NCBI RefSeq assembly: GCF_020194175.1
Contig: NZ_JADYVX010000020.1
Coordinates: 1 to 64,000, forward strand
Source of the DNA: Bradyrhizobium sp. BRP22
Lineage (GTDB): Bacteria > Pseudomonadota > Alphaproteobacteria > Rhizobiales > Xanthobacteraceae
DNA length: 64,000 bases
Reading direction: 5' to 3'
In this document: piece after piece, positions 36,529 to 46,202 of the stretch
How the letters are laid out: every line of letters begins with the position of its first letter
How positions within the stretch are numbered: the stretch's first letter is position 1
Made by a program: the position numbers and the translations under genes
The notes under the pieces: model-generated
What the model was told of the DNA's origin: nothing
What the model saw: the letters and a program-made list of their open reading frames with translations, nothing else
Databases searched by the model: none

Positions 36529-36951
36529 TCAGCCTGCCTCCCCTATTTGCCTGCTTGGGGATGGGGACTTCAGCAGCCCATTCGCCATCTCAAGCGCCTC
36601 CGCCTCTGAAGCGGCGACCAGCATCGGGTATCCCCAAAACTTCTCTGACACGATCTGGAAGGCTCTCATGCCGAGCCGCTTCGCCCGTGAAGGCTCAACA
36701 TAGATCAGGGCCTTCACAAATTCGCGCAATCGCGGTTTGTGCTTCTTTGACCAGAGCGCAAGCCTTCTCTGCTCACCCGGATCGTGCTCGTGTTCGTCGA
36801 TGTCGGCGTTTGCCCCCTGTCCTATGATAACGAACGGCGTGCCACGATCGAGGAGGGCTTCGAAGGCAGCGAAGGCCTCGTCGGCCGTTCCTGCCAGGCC
36901 CTGATCGTAAGATAGCCTTACAATCGGAAAAGTCGCGGTATTCAACAGCAT
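36529..36951 (-). CDS. Conserved-looking hypothetical protein
   Basis: A 140-residue soluble protein with no signal or membrane segment. Readable features are a beta strand TFPIVRLSYDQ, GTPFVIIGQGANADID, a His/Glu-rich EHEHDPGEQ and a helical SRAKRLGMRAFQIVSEKFWG. AGGGG five bases before ATG 36951 supports this start over GTG 36957. The alternating alpha/beta pattern recalls SpoIIAA/STAS-like folds, but I cannot assign a family. The position, divergent from the Sel1-TonB-PiuC operon, does not by itself suggest a role. Confidence 0.6.
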   Translation of the reverse strand: MLLNTATFPIVRLSYDQGLAGTADEAFAAFEALLDRGTPFVIIGQGANADIDEHEHDPGEQRRLALWSKKHKPRLREFVKALIYVEPSRAKRLGMRAFQIVSEKFWGYPMLVAASEAEALEMANGLLKSPSPSRQIGEAG

Positions 36952-37249
36952 CATCACCCCTATCGGTCAGGTTTGCGCAGCGTGGTTCAATTCGCGTGCG
37001 CATGACTAGTGACGATAGTTTGGATGATGCCTCAACTCATTCATCCAAGGCGCCAAAGCATTACCCAAAACAGACAATCACTGCGACCGGCAACCAGATG
37101 CTGCGTTGCCAGCGCCTTGGCGGCATTTTGGACGAATTCTTGGCCGCTGGCCGAATTGAGCAATGGTCTGGCCGGATTGCACCATGCAGCGCCGCACCGG
37201 GCTGCTGTAGCCATTCCGTTAAACCACGGCCTGCGCGAAGCGAAGCACG

Positions 37250-38338
37250 ATGCCAATCCACCCACAGCCCAGAGCTGTTACCGAGCGCCTGTCCAAGAGG
37301 CCTCCAAATCCCTTCGCCTCAACGGCTCTGCCCCAACCACTCCTACAAATTCGCGCGCAGCGTTTGACCAAGGCGCACCTGCGTGACTTGCTCGTCAGCA
37401 ATCCCCACGATGCGACGCAGTGGATCAAGGCAGCAGCCGAGGCCGATATCATTCCCGCGCAGATCGTGTGGGGCCAGTTGCTGCTCGATGGGACGCGGGT
37501 AGCGCGTGATCCGGCGGCTGCCTTCGTCTGGTTCGAACGTGCCGCCCAATCCGGGGACCTGGACGGACAAAACATGGTTGGCCGGTGCTACGAACAAGGC
37601 TGGGGTGTCGAGCCAGATCCGAAGCTCGCGACGAAATTTTTCGAGCTGGCCGCAGCAGCCGGCCACGTCTGGGGCCAAGTCAATCTGGCGCAGATGCTGA
37701 TGCGCGGCGGAAATCCGGCGGATCGGCCGCGGAGCTTCGAGCTCTTTCGGGCAGCAGCGGAAGGTGGCACCTCCAAGGCAAACCTGAAGGCAATGAATTC
37801 TCTCGCTCGATTCCTTGAAGAAGGCTGGGCCGTACCGGCCAATCCGAGAGGCGCCCTGTATTGGTATAGCCGCGCAGCGGCGCTTGGCGATCACTGGGCC
37901 CAGTACAATCTGGCCACGATCCTGCATGCTGGCGGAGACCTCGCCGGTGCTGATGTTTGGCTGGAACGGGCGGTCTCCGGTAGCGATGACGGCTTTCGCC
38001 GGCGCATTGCGCCGCTGTTGCTGGCGCGCGGCGAACTTGCGCTACGCCGGCATGGCCTCGAGGCACTTAGGCGCATAGCAGCTTCCGGCAGTGCCGCCGA
38101 TGTGCAGGCGTATGCCTCCGCACTCAACGACGCTGCAGCTACACCCTCTGACCTTGAAGACGCCAGGAGGCTGTCTGAGCTACCGACAACCGATGGACGT
38201 CCGGATTCGCGGAGTTGTCCTCAGGCGTCGATCGGCCGAGGCCTTGTTGGCTATCTCGGCGGCCGTATCGCAGCGATGTCACGCCGCATCGCAAGATTAT
38301 CCAACTTAACATCATCCTGCTCGAAGGGGGCTCTGTGA
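37250..38338 (+). CDS. Sel1/TPR-repeat protein of a siderophore-uptake operon
   Basis: The 362-residue protein carries about five Sel1-like repeats between residues 60 and 270, with typical signatures AQIVWGQLLLDGTRVARDPA, AAFVWFERAAQSGDLDGQNM, GVEPDPKLATKFFELAAAAG and GALYWYSRAAALGDHWAQYN. There is no clear signal peptide. Its stop overlaps the GTG of the TonB receptor. Sel1-repeat proteins of this kind sit beside piuA and piuC in Pseudomonas, so the three-gene order here (Sel1, receptor, PiuC) matches a known iron-uptake arrangement. Its role, probably scaffolding, is unproven. The start ATG 37250 has no strong ribosome site. Confidence 0.82.
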   Translation: MPIHPQPRAVTERLSKRPPNPFASTALPQPLLQIRAQRLTKAHLRDLLVSNPHDATQWIKAAAEADIIPAQIVWGQLLLDGTRVARDPAAAFVWFERAAQSGDLDGQNMVGRCYEQGWGVEPDPKLATKFFELAAAAGHVWGQVNLAQMLMRGGNPADRPRSFELFRAAAEGGTSKANLKAMNSLARFLEEGWAVPANPRGALYWYSRAAALGDHWAQYNLATILHAGGDLAGADVWLERAVSGSDDGFRRRIAPLLLARGELALRRHGLEALRRIAASGSAADVQAYASALNDAAATPSDLEDARRLSELPTTDGRPDSRSCPQASIGRGLVGYLGGRIAAMSRRIARLSNLTSSCSKGAL

Positions 38339-40731
38339 CCATCATCGAAACCTTGCGACCAGCACTTTCCGGACTTGGGGCAGCAGCGAGCCTTGCAAAC
38401 GGCTTTCTGTTCGTTACCGCCGCCAACGCGGAAGGCCAGAACAATCAACCAACGTCGGCGCCTGCGGACAAGGCTACAGCGCTTCCACCGGTCGAGGTGG
38501 ACGCTCCTGTTACCAAGCGGCGACGAGCGTCGAACGCCGGCTCGAAGCCGGCCTCGAGACCTGTCTCGACCAACCATCCGAGCAAACCGGCCGAACCGCG
38601 TCCGCAGGCTGCGTCCTCGGCTATTTCGCCCGGGAATTCGCTGCAGCGGACCACTGGCCTCAGCCGTCTTTCTGATTCTCTACAAAGCACGCCGCAAACC
38701 GTCACTGTCATACCGCGCGTTGTGATCGAGCAGCAGCAAGCAGCCACCATCAATCAGGTGCTCCAATATGTGCCGGGCATTACCGTCTCCACCGGAGAAG
38801 GCGGCGGTGGCATCAACGGAGATCAGTTCCGCATCCGGGGTTTTGACGCTTCTGGCGATGTGTATGTCGACGGCTTACGCGATTTTGGTTCCTATGTGCG
38901 CGATAGTTTTGCAACCGAAAACGTATTGGTGCTGAAGGGACCCTCGTCACAGAGCTTCGGCAATGGCACGACGGGCGGCGTCATTGAGATTGAGAGCAAG
39001 AAGGCCCATCTCGGCGACCAATCATCGTTCGAAGCCTCGGCTGGGACGGGTCCCTACGGACGCGGCATCCTGGACATCAACAAGCAGATCAACGACACGA
39101 CGGCGCTGAGGTTCATCGCCATGGGGAACGGGCAGGATGTTGTCGATCGCGACCACGTCTATTCCAACCGCGGCGGTGTCCTCGGCTCGCTTGGACTTGG
39201 CCTCGGCACCGAGCAATCCCTGATCTTCAACTATCTGCATCAGGACAGCGTTCAACGCCCCGATTTCGGCGTTCCGATCGTCAGCGCACCGGGCGTCGTC
39301 GGGAAGCCCGTGACGGAGTACGGAGTTCCCCGCTTAAACTATTTCGGCCGGGAAAGTGATCGCGACCACGCGACGGCCGACGTTGCAACCGCTCTCTACA
39401 AGGGCGAATTCGGCGATTGGCTCACATTAACGAACGACACGCGTGTCGGTTACTACACACGTGATCTGAAGTTTACGCCCGCGCTGTGCGCCTCTCCCGG
39501 CTTCCCGTTTCCAAGCAGTTGCGCAACCGACGTTCTGGCCGGCAATCTGGCGACGCCCTACACAATCTGGTCCGTCGGCGGGACGAAGCAGGTCAGTCAC
39601 GGCGCCGAAAACATAACGACCGCCACGATGCGTTTCGACACCGGACCGTTCCGGCACAAGCTCATTGTTGGCATTGACGCCTATTCTCAACATGCGGCGA
39701 CCGGCTTCTACCTTCCTTCAGGTCCGGAGCCGGTAGGGACTCTTCTCGATCCTATTTTTGCGAACTCACCCGGCTTTGCCGTGACAGCGACGTCCGGCAA
39801 TCAATTGTCGGCCACGAGCTGGGATGTTGGTCCCTTCATCAGCGACCGCATGTGGTTGACGCCCATGCTGTCGATCCTGGCGGGTGTCCGATGGGACCAC
39901 TACCGGGTCGACGGCCGGGTTAGCGGGTCACCCCTCGCGACCACGGCGGAGTTCGCCAGCCCAAAAGCATCCCTGATCTTCGAGCCGACGGCGCATCAAA
40001 CTTACTATTTCAGCTATGCACGTTCGTTCACTCCGCCGGGCAACAACATCACGTCGCTGAGCACGTCCCTAGGTCTGTCTCAGGCGCCACTAAGCGCTGC
40101 AAACCTTGAGCCGGAAGCGGATACGACCTACGAGGTCGGCGCAAAATGGGGCCTGCTCGAAGATCGGCTCGGCGTGACCGCAGCGTTGTTCCGCGTCGAT
40201 AAGAACAACGCGTCCTATACCGACCAGGCATCGGGGATACAGACGACGACCGACGACAAGGTGCGAGTCCAGGGAGTCGAGCTCGGATTGACTGGCAAGC
40301 TCACGGAAAACTGGGACGTTCAGGCCTCCTATTCGTATATGGACAGCAAGATCATCGCCTCGACAATCAACGCATTCACTCCAGTCTCGGCCGCAGGCAA
40401 CCGGGTTCCGTATGTGTCTGAACATGGCCTGGCGATCTGGACCACCTATGACATCGCTCCCCTGCTGCCAAACGTGCCGGGTCACCTGCTCGTCGGCGGC
40501 GGACTCAATTATCGTTCGGACTATTACCTCAACAACCTCAATTCGTTGGTGATCCCGGCAGCGACCACGATTGATACGATGGTCTCCTACGATCCCAACG
40601 AGTGGTACCATCTTGCGCTCAAGGTCACGAATCTCACGAACAAGCTGACCTACAGCTCTGCTTTCGGAAACGGCTACGCGACTCCCGTTGCTGGCCGCAG
40701 TTTCACCCTCACCGCAGCGGTCAGGTTCTGA
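38335..40731 (+). CDS. TonB-dependent siderophore receptor (PiuA/Fiu-like)
   Basis: The 798-residue outer-membrane protein has a signal peptide (residues 1-36, ending TAANAEG), a Pro/Ala-rich linker, a plug domain (about 95-215: VTVIPRVVIEQQQAATINQV, FRIRGFDASGDVYVDGLRDF, GPSSQSFGNGTTGGVIEI) and a 22-strand barrel ending in ...TAAVRF with the required C-terminal Phe. It imports ferric siderophores, probably catecholate-type by analogy with PiuA/Fiu. GTG 38335 is chosen: GAAGGGGG precedes it and the GTGA overlaps the previous stop. The frame is open further upstream but overlaps the Sel1 gene. Confidence 0.92.
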   Translation: MTIIETLRPALSGLGAAASLANGFLFVTAANAEGQNNQPTSAPADKATALPPVEVDAPVTKRRRASNAGSKPASRPVSTNHPSKPAEPRPQAASSAISPGNSLQRTTGLSRLSDSLQSTPQTVTVIPRVVIEQQQAATINQVLQYVPGITVSTGEGGGGINGDQFRIRGFDASGDVYVDGLRDFGSYVRDSFATENVLVLKGPSSQSFGNGTTGGVIEIESKKAHLGDQSSFEASAGTGPYGRGILDINKQINDTTALRFIAMGNGQDVVDRDHVYSNRGGVLGSLGLGLGTEQSLIFNYLHQDSVQRPDFGVPIVSAPGVVGKPVTEYGVPRLNYFGRESDRDHATADVATALYKGEFGDWLTLTNDTRVGYYTRDLKFTPALCASPGFPFPSSCATDVLAGNLATPYTIWSVGGTKQVSHGAENITTATMRFDTGPFRHKLIVGIDAYSQHAATGFYLPSGPEPVGTLLDPIFANSPGFAVTATSGNQLSATSWDVGPFISDRMWLTPMLSILAGVRWDHYRVDGRVSGSPLATTAEFASPKASLIFEPTAHQTYYFSYARSFTPPGNNITSLSTSLGLSQAPLSAANLEPEADTTYEVGAKWGLLEDRLGVTAALFRVDKNNASYTDQASGIQTTTDDKVRVQGVELGLTGKLTENWDVQASYSYMDSKIIASTINAFTPVSAAGNRVPYVSEHGLAIWTTYDIAPLLPNVPGHLLVGGGLNYRSDYYLNNLNSLVIPAATTIDTMVSYDPNEWYHLALKVTNLTNKLTYSSAFGNGYATPVAGRSFTLTAAVRF

Positions 40732-40737
40732 AAACAA

Positions 40738-41421
40738 ATGCTCATCGAAATCCCAGACCTGCTATCCGCCGACGAAGTCAAGTCCGTACGCAGTATCATC
40801 GAAGCCGCTGACTGGATCGACGGACGGGCAACTGCGGGCGAGCTGGCGTCGCTCGCCAAACGCAATGTTCAGCTCCCAGAGGACTCGCCTCAGGCGCGCC
40901 AGGCCGGCGACATCATCCTGCGAGCTCTCGGCCGGAATGCACTGTTCAACAGTGCCGCGCTGCCCTTGCGGGTTCTTCCGCCACTCTTCAATCGATACGA
41001 GACCGGGATGTTCTTCGATGCCCATGTCGACGGCGCAGTGCGATCCGTACCTGGACTCGGCACTCGCATGCGCGCCGACCTGTCTTCAACCCTCTTCCTC
41101 ACCTCACCTGATGATTATGACGGTGGCGAACTGATCATCGAAGACAGTTACGGCGTTCACGCAATAAAGTTGGCCGCCGGCAGCATGGTCCTGTATCCAG
41201 CGGGGAGCCTGCATCGTGTGAGCGAAATCACCCGAGGCGCGCGCTGGTCATCGTTCTTCTGGACTCAATCGATGATCAAGGACGAGGGGCTTCGTACAAC
41301 GCTCTATGATCTCGACCGGGGCATTATTGAACTGCGCAGATCCGTCGCCGGCGATGCACAAGGCATCCTTATGCTTACAGGCGTCTATCACAATCTTCTG
41401 AGGCGATGGGCGGATTTGTGA
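40738..41421 (+). CDS. piuC: PiuC-type Fe(II)/2-oxoglutarate-dependent dioxygenase (PKHD-type)
   Basis: The 227-residue enzyme has the double-stranded beta-helix iron site HxD...H: FFDAHVDGAVR near residue 100 and AGSLHRVSEITRG near residue 160, plus the Arg for 2-oxoglutarate in RGARWSSFFW. It matches the YbiX/PiuC family length (about 226). It begins six bases after the receptor stop, so the operon is Sel1-receptor-PiuC. Proteins of this family are iron-regulated and accompany catecholate receptors; the substrate is not established. Confidence 0.93.
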   Translation: MLIEIPDLLSADEVKSVRSIIEAADWIDGRATAGELASLAKRNVQLPEDSPQARQAGDIILRALGRNALFNSAALPLRVLPPLFNRYETGMFFDAHVDGAVRSVPGLGTRMRADLSSTLFLTSPDDYDGGELIIEDSYGVHAIKLAAGSMVLYPAGSLHRVSEITRGARWSSFFWTQSMIKDEGLRTTLYDLDRGIIELRRSVAGDAQGILMLTGVYHNLLRRWADL

Positions 41422-41494
41422 GAGCGACTCTGGCGCTCTCACACGAACTTGGTTCGAAAGTCCAAAACTGTCCACTTCCAACTGGGTTATCGCA

Positions 41495-41953
41495 ATGACT
41501 GATATGACAGCTGAACTCGGCGCTCAACTTGCACGTCAAAAGGCGGCGTTGCTGTGGACGCTCTGTGGACTCGGAAACACGATCTACGCAGCCATCCAAA
41601 TCCTCACATTTGTGAACCACCAAATGGATAGCTCCGGTACTGCGCCGACGGTATTCGATGCGATGGCCCTTTGGTACTTCGGTGTCGCATGCTCGCTATG
41701 GATCGTGCCCCCTCTATTTCCCCTCATCACTTCGGGGCGAGCTGCGAATCTGGCCTCGCCCCTCCTGGGCAGCTTTCTGGTCGTCACCAGCGTCGCAGGC
41801 GGTCTCTTTGACGGGGTGCGCGACGGCCTTCATATCGCAGCGACAGCTGTCCTTGCCCTAGCTCTGCCCGGGATTTTTGCCGTTCGCGCATCTTGGCGAT
41901 TACTGCGACTTCCAGCTGCGCCTACCCACCTTGTAAAGGAGTCGGCATCCTAG
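41495..41953 (+). CDS. Four-helix membrane protein, unknown function
   Basis: The 152-residue product has four transmembrane helices (about 18-42, 56-78, 84-106 and 110-132) and a short basic tail. No family recognised. Distance from piuC is about 70 bases on the same strand, so it may belong to the same transcription unit. No strong ribosome site is visible before ATG 41495. Confidence 0.6.
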   Translation: MTDMTAELGAQLARQKAALLWTLCGLGNTIYAAIQILTFVNHQMDSSGTAPTVFDAMALWYFGVACSLWIVPPLFPLITSGRAANLASPLLGSFLVVTSVAGGLFDGVRDGLHIAATAVLALALPGIFAVRASWRLLRLPAAPTHLVKESAS

Positions 41954-42101
41954 ATGGCCCTGAAGCGAGCCGCCACTGCTGGTTTAGATTAGTTCAAAAA
42001 TGGCGCAGTTCTGGCTGGCCGCTCTCTCGTCGATTTGCGATGGTCGATTTTGAATGACTTGGTGGCCGGTCGCCGACACAAGACGTCTGAAAGGCGGCGA
42101 G

Positions 42102-42896
42102 ATGCTCTCCCCTTCCGTTGGGACCGACATCGATAGCGTACCCCGCACAATTGCGCTGCGAAGCGGAATGCTATCGAATGAGTGGACCTATGGTCGGCAT
42201 CGGCATCGCAAGGCTCAGCTGCTGTACTCGCTACGGGGTATTCTCTGCTGCGAGACGGCCAATACAGTTTGGCTTGTACCGCCCGGATGCGCGTTATGGA
42301 TCCCAGCTCAACTGGCGCATTCGGCTCGCGGCGCTGGCCTCGTAGAATGCCACTGTCTTTATATCGAACCGACCTCCGCCAAGAGCTTCCCGAAGGCGTG
42401 TTGCACCATCTCGATATCACCCCTGGTCCGGGAGTTGATCCTGAAGCTGGCTCAACTTCCGGAATGCTACCCGCTCGGAGGTCGCGAGGAGCGGCTGGTG
42501 ACGACCTTGATGGACGAGCTGTCCGATGCACCGATTAGCAGCCTGAACCTGCCGATGCCAGGAAAGCCGCGACTTCGGCGTCTCGCGGAGATGCTGATAG
42601 CCGATCCGAGCGCGAAGACCTCGTTCGCGAATTGGGCAAGTGCGCTTGGCATGAGCGAGCGCACCTTAAGCCGCCTGCTTCTCCAAGAAATCGGGATGAG
42701 TTTCGGACGCTGGCGACACCAGCTTCACGTAATCCTCGCAGTGCAAAGAATAGCGAGTGGTGAAAGTGTAAAGACCGTCGCCCTAGAGCTCGGATACGAA
42801 AACGCCAGCAGTTTCGTCAATATGTTCAGGAAGACCTTGGGCAAACCTCCGGTTCGCTACCTGACCGAACATCGCACAATTCTTATCAGCAGCTGA
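42102..42896 (+). CDS. AraC-family transcriptional regulator
   Basis: The 264-residue regulator has an N-terminal cupin-like sensor (YGRHRHRKAQLLYSLRGILC, VPPGCALWIPAQLAHSARG) and a C-terminal AraC double helix-turn-helix (SFANWASALGMSERTLSRLL then TVALELGYENASSFVNMFRK, ending LGKPPVRYL). ATG 42102 is used because a GGCGGCGAG stretch precedes it; a start at 42054 is possible. It resembles the NimR/RipA-type subfamily in which histidines in the cupin bind a metal or drug. It follows the iron-uptake operon but its target is unknown. Confidence 0.88.
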   Translation: MLSPSVGTDIDSVPRTIALRSGMLSNEWTYGRHRHRKAQLLYSLRGILCCETANTVWLVPPGCALWIPAQLAHSARGAGLVECHCLYIEPTSAKSFPKACCTISISPLVRELILKLAQLPECYPLGGREERLVTTLMDELSDAPISSLNLPMPGKPRLRRLAEMLIADPSAKTSFANWASALGMSERTLSRLLLQEIGMSFGRWRHQLHVILAVQRIASGESVKTVALELGYENASSFVNMFRKTLGKPPVRYLTEHRTILISS

Positions 42897-43281
42897 ACTG
42901 TGTAAGTCCAAAAAGCCCTAGGCCCGTTCGGGGCAGTCATTGTCGAACGTTTTCTGAGACGCCATCCTGGCTTGGACGAAAGCGGCTTTTACACCATTGA
43001 AGGCGGCAGCGTAGGATTACGGCGTTCGCTGCGAGGGAACCCCTCGTGAGCCAATTTCCGTCCGTTGGTCTCCGGGCTGTTAGCTCTAAACCTGCGGCCA
43101 GGTGAGCATGTCTGCTCAGGGTCAAAATCGGTCCTCTCATCGCTCGACTTGGACGCAAGGACATCTCCAAATGTGAAGGGTTTCGGATGCCGGCCGCATG
43201 AGGGACGGAGCGGCGTATTCGGCGGCCGGCGTCCGAAAGCCTCCACAGAAGCAGACAAATGCGGCATCGGCCTTTTCGAAC
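42897..43281. other. Gene-free stretch between the araC-type and FAD-oxidoreductase genes
   Basis: About 385 bases between convergent genes with no supported gene, repeat or palindrome that I could identify. Confidence 0.5.
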
Positions 43282-44676
43282 CTATACGGGCCGATCGAGT
43301 TCGGCGACAAGCCGTGCCAAGCTTGCTGCAGCCCGCGGACGCGCTTCGCGCAGACGCTCAAGAACGCGTATTCCTTCGGGACTCGATGCCGCGCCGTTAT
43401 CTGGGAATCCGGCGCCTGATAGCCTGTGCTCGGCGATCCATGTACGCAGCGTTTTTTCGGCCGCCCATCGCTTTGCATTTCGCAAATCCGAAAGCATATT
43501 TCTAAGCCAATCCGCAGCGACGTCTGGCGTCGAAATCGGCGCACAAAGATCGTTCTTGATCGCGTCATCGTCATAGACCGCTTCGGCATGTGCGATGAAG
43601 GCCGCGCTGAAGCTGTAACGCCCGACACGCAACATCTGGAGCGTGATCTGATCGCCATTGAAGACCGGAACTGGAGGGCATCTGCCGAATGCCTTAGCGG
43701 TACAATCCACATAGAGGACGTCCGGCGCAGCATCGACTGTGCCTTTATCAAGGACAATCGCATCGCGCTCGATCCGCCTAACACGTCCTTTGCGGACTAC
43801 GTCCTTGATAGTGCTAAGCGCTTCCACTTCGAGGATCGAGAGCGTGGCGCCGCGAAACCCGGTCGGCCGCACAGTCCGATCGATGCGCAACATCTGACCT
43901 CTACGTTCCAGCCGCTCGAAGAGATCCGCGACCGAAGTGGCTTCGGCCGCCGCCTCCAACCTGTCGGCCATTCCGCCGACAGTGCGCTCGAAAAAGGCGT
44001 CGCCGGGCTGAGTCGCGTCGCGATTTTGCACCCAGGAATCTCGTGGTACGATCCATCGGATATTTTCCGGCCGAACGCCCATCTGCAGCAGCCAGGTTCC
44101 GACATCCATCGCTGTTTTGCCGCCGCCCAAGATAACGTAGCGTTGGTGCCCGGGCGCGGAAATCGGCAGCAGGTTGGGCGTTACGAGTTTGACGCCTTCG
44201 GCGACTCGAAAGGACGGGGTGTGCGTCGAGGGCACCTGGGTGTTCAAGAACGTAGCGTGCACGAGTCGCTTGCTAAACGCGACCTGCTGGATCGTGCCCG
44301 AGACGAGAGAAACGAATCGTCCGTCTCCCAGATGGTCACACATCGGAAAATACTGGACGCGACCCGAAGGCAGAAAACGCTCGTGCATCAGCCTGTCGAA
44401 ATAGCTGACGATCTCCGGGCCAGAGGCCAGTTCATAGTAACCCCGATTGAGGCCGGATACGTCGATGCGGTTGCTGCCGAGTTGACGCGATCCCACGCCA
44501 TAGAACGCAGACGGCTGATGTAGCCGGACAAAGGAATAGGCGTCGTTCCAGTGGCCGCCCGGCATGTGATGCCGGTCGACAATGCTGATGGTTGCATTGG
44601 TATCGGTTAACAATTGATCTGCGAAGCTCATCCCAGCGGTACCGCTGCCGATGATCAAATAATCGGTCGTCAACAT
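43282..44676 (-). CDS. FAD-dependent NAD(P)-binding oxidoreductase
   Basis: The 464-residue flavoprotein opens with a Rossmann FAD site (TDYLIIGSGTAGMSFADQLL) and has a second dinucleotide site YVILGGGKTAMDVGTWLLQM near residue 185. This layout is shared by flavin monooxygenases and pyridine nucleotide-disulfide oxidoreductases. The FMO fingerprint and the Cys pair of disulfide reductases are absent, so the reaction cannot be assigned. ATG 44676 has GGGAG eight bases upstream; the much longer open frame is rejected. Convergent with the AraC gene and co-oriented with FUSC. Confidence 0.82.
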   Translation of the reverse strand: MLTTDYLIIGSGTAGMSFADQLLTDTNATISIVDRHHMPGGHWNDAYSFVRLHQPSAFYGVGSRQLGSNRIDVSGLNRGYYELASGPEIVSYFDRLMHERFLPSGRVQYFPMCDHLGDGRFVSLVSGTIQQVAFSKRLVHATFLNTQVPSTHTPSFRVAEGVKLVTPNLLPISAPGHQRYVILGGGKTAMDVGTWLLQMGVRPENIRWIVPRDSWVQNRDATQPGDAFFERTVGGMADRLEAAAEATSVADLFERLERRGQMLRIDRTVRPTGFRGATLSILEVEALSTIKDVVRKGRVRRIERDAIVLDKGTVDAAPDVLYVDCTAKAFGRCPPVPVFNGDQITLQMLRVGRYSFSAAFIAHAEAVYDDDAIKNDLCAPISTPDVAADWLRNMLSDLRNAKRWAAEKTLRTWIAEHRLSGAGFPDNGAASSPEGIRVLERLREARPRAAASLARLVAELDRPV

Positions 44677-44954
44677 TGCTATTCTCCCGGCATCTATCCC
44701 CCCAGTTATTGCCGCTATCTGGCTGCTCGTCTCTGCAATACGAAGCCAGGCAAGGCCACGAGCGTCGTCTTCACTTGTGCTGCCAACCGCAGCGGAAATT
44801 ATGTCGCAGTCGTCTGAGATTGGAAATGGGCGTGCGCGGAAAATCGCGTGCACCTTGGGCCGGGATGTCGGTTCCGGGCGCTGATGCTCCGACTGGTCGC
44901 AAGATTTCAGCTTGGCCGTCAGAAGCTGCGTCGACGCCTTTATGGGTACTCGCC

Positions 44955-46073
44955 CTAGTCTTCGGCCGGCTCCCTCGCCGCGCCCGACGTCTCCGCCCAC
45001 TCCCCGACGACGCGATCGAGATCGAGCAGGTTCTGCCGCATCTGCTCCAGCGAGAAGCCGAGCGCGAAGAAGCGCTCGGCCATGTCGCCGGGCAGGCCGC
45101 GGACCAGGCCCTCGCTGCGCACGGCGGCGACTTCGTTTGCGTAGCGCTGCAGGGCGGCATGAACAGGCGCGATCGGCGGCGCGCCCGCGCCCATCCGCAA
45201 CGCTCCGGCCGCCGAGCGCAGATAGAGCGTGATCGCCTTGCTCACGTCAGACAAGGGCGCGACGAGCCGGGCCTGCAGGTTCGCGGGCAGCGGCACCACG
45301 GTGGCGCGGCCGATCATCACGACGTCGTGGCGCAGTCGCAGAATCGTCCGCAGCAGCGGGCCGGTGTCGGGACCGGATGACAGGTGCGCCGAGCGCTCGC
45401 GCTCGGCCTCCGCACCGGTCGCGTCCAGGCCGACCAGCGCGGCGCCGATGCCGTCCTGGATCCGGTGCAGGGCGTCATTGTCGCGGCCGCGGGTCAGGCC
45501 GGCGAGCAGCTCGGTGAAGGCGGCCGCGATCAGCTCCAGCACCCGCGCCGCGTTGACGCGGATCTGGCTCACCGCGCGCGACGGCAGCACCAGGAACGAC
45601 ACCAGAAGCCCGGTCACCGCACCGACCGCGACCTCGCTGACGCGGTCGATCGCGGACACCAGCGGATCGGCATGATGCATGGTCGGCACCAGCAGCACGA
45701 TCACGGCCGTCACCGTGGCTGCACTGAGGCTGGGATTGATGGCCGCAATGAAGGCCAATGGCGCCACCGCCAGCACCAGCAGGGCCAGCAGGCCGCTCTC
45801 TCCGGAATACGGAATCAGCAGCGCGATGGCGCCGCCATAGATCGCGCCGCCGATGGTCCCGAGCATGTAGTCGCGGGTCGCCTTCAGCGACCGGCCGACG
45901 CTCATCTGGGTCACGATCAGCGAGGTCAGCACGGCCCAGAGCGGCAGCAGGAGGTTCAGCGCGACGGCCACCGCATAGGCGATGGCGGCCGCTACCGTAA
46001 CCCTGACCGCCAGCGCCAATTGTCCCTTGCGGGCGCGAATCCAGCCGAACACGCGTTTCGCGACGGTCGTCAT
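44955..46073 (-). CDS. FUSC-family membrane protein (aromatic acid/fusaric-acid-type exporter)
   Basis: The 372-residue product has an N-terminal FUSC domain with five or six helices (about 20-165), including LPLWAVLTSLIVTQMSVGRS then LKATRDYMLGTIGGAIYGGA, the usual family signature. A cytoplasmic helical domain follows to the C-terminus (ending AREPAED). Length is about half of a full YccS/AaeB-type protein, so it may act as a dimer. The substrate is unknown. It is divergent from the MmgE/PrpD gene with about 130 bases between. Confidence 0.85.
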   Translation of the reverse strand: MTTVAKRVFGWIRARKGQLALAVRVTVAAAIAYAVAVALNLLLPLWAVLTSLIVTQMSVGRSLKATRDYMLGTIGGAIYGGAIALLIPYSGESGLLALLVLAVAPLAFIAAINPSLSAATVTAVIVLLVPTMHHADPLVSAIDRVSEVAVGAVTGLLVSFLVLPSRAVSQIRVNAARVLELIAAAFTELLAGLTRGRDNDALHRIQDGIGAALVGLDATGAEAERERSAHLSSGPDTGPLLRTILRLRHDVVMIGRATVVPLPANLQARLVAPLSDVSKAITLYLRSAAGALRMGAGAPPIAPVHAALQRYANEVAAVRSEGLVRGLPGDMAERFFALGFSLEQMRQNLLDLDRVVGEWAETSGAAREPAED

Positions 46074-46202
46074 GCGACAGATTCTCTGGTGCTCACGATG
46101 ATCCCACAGCTGACGTTCGGCATGGCTGATGCCCGCGGCGTGAAGGCGGCTTGAAACGTGAAACCGGCCCGCCTACCCTGTGAGGTAAAACGAGGAAACA
46201 CG

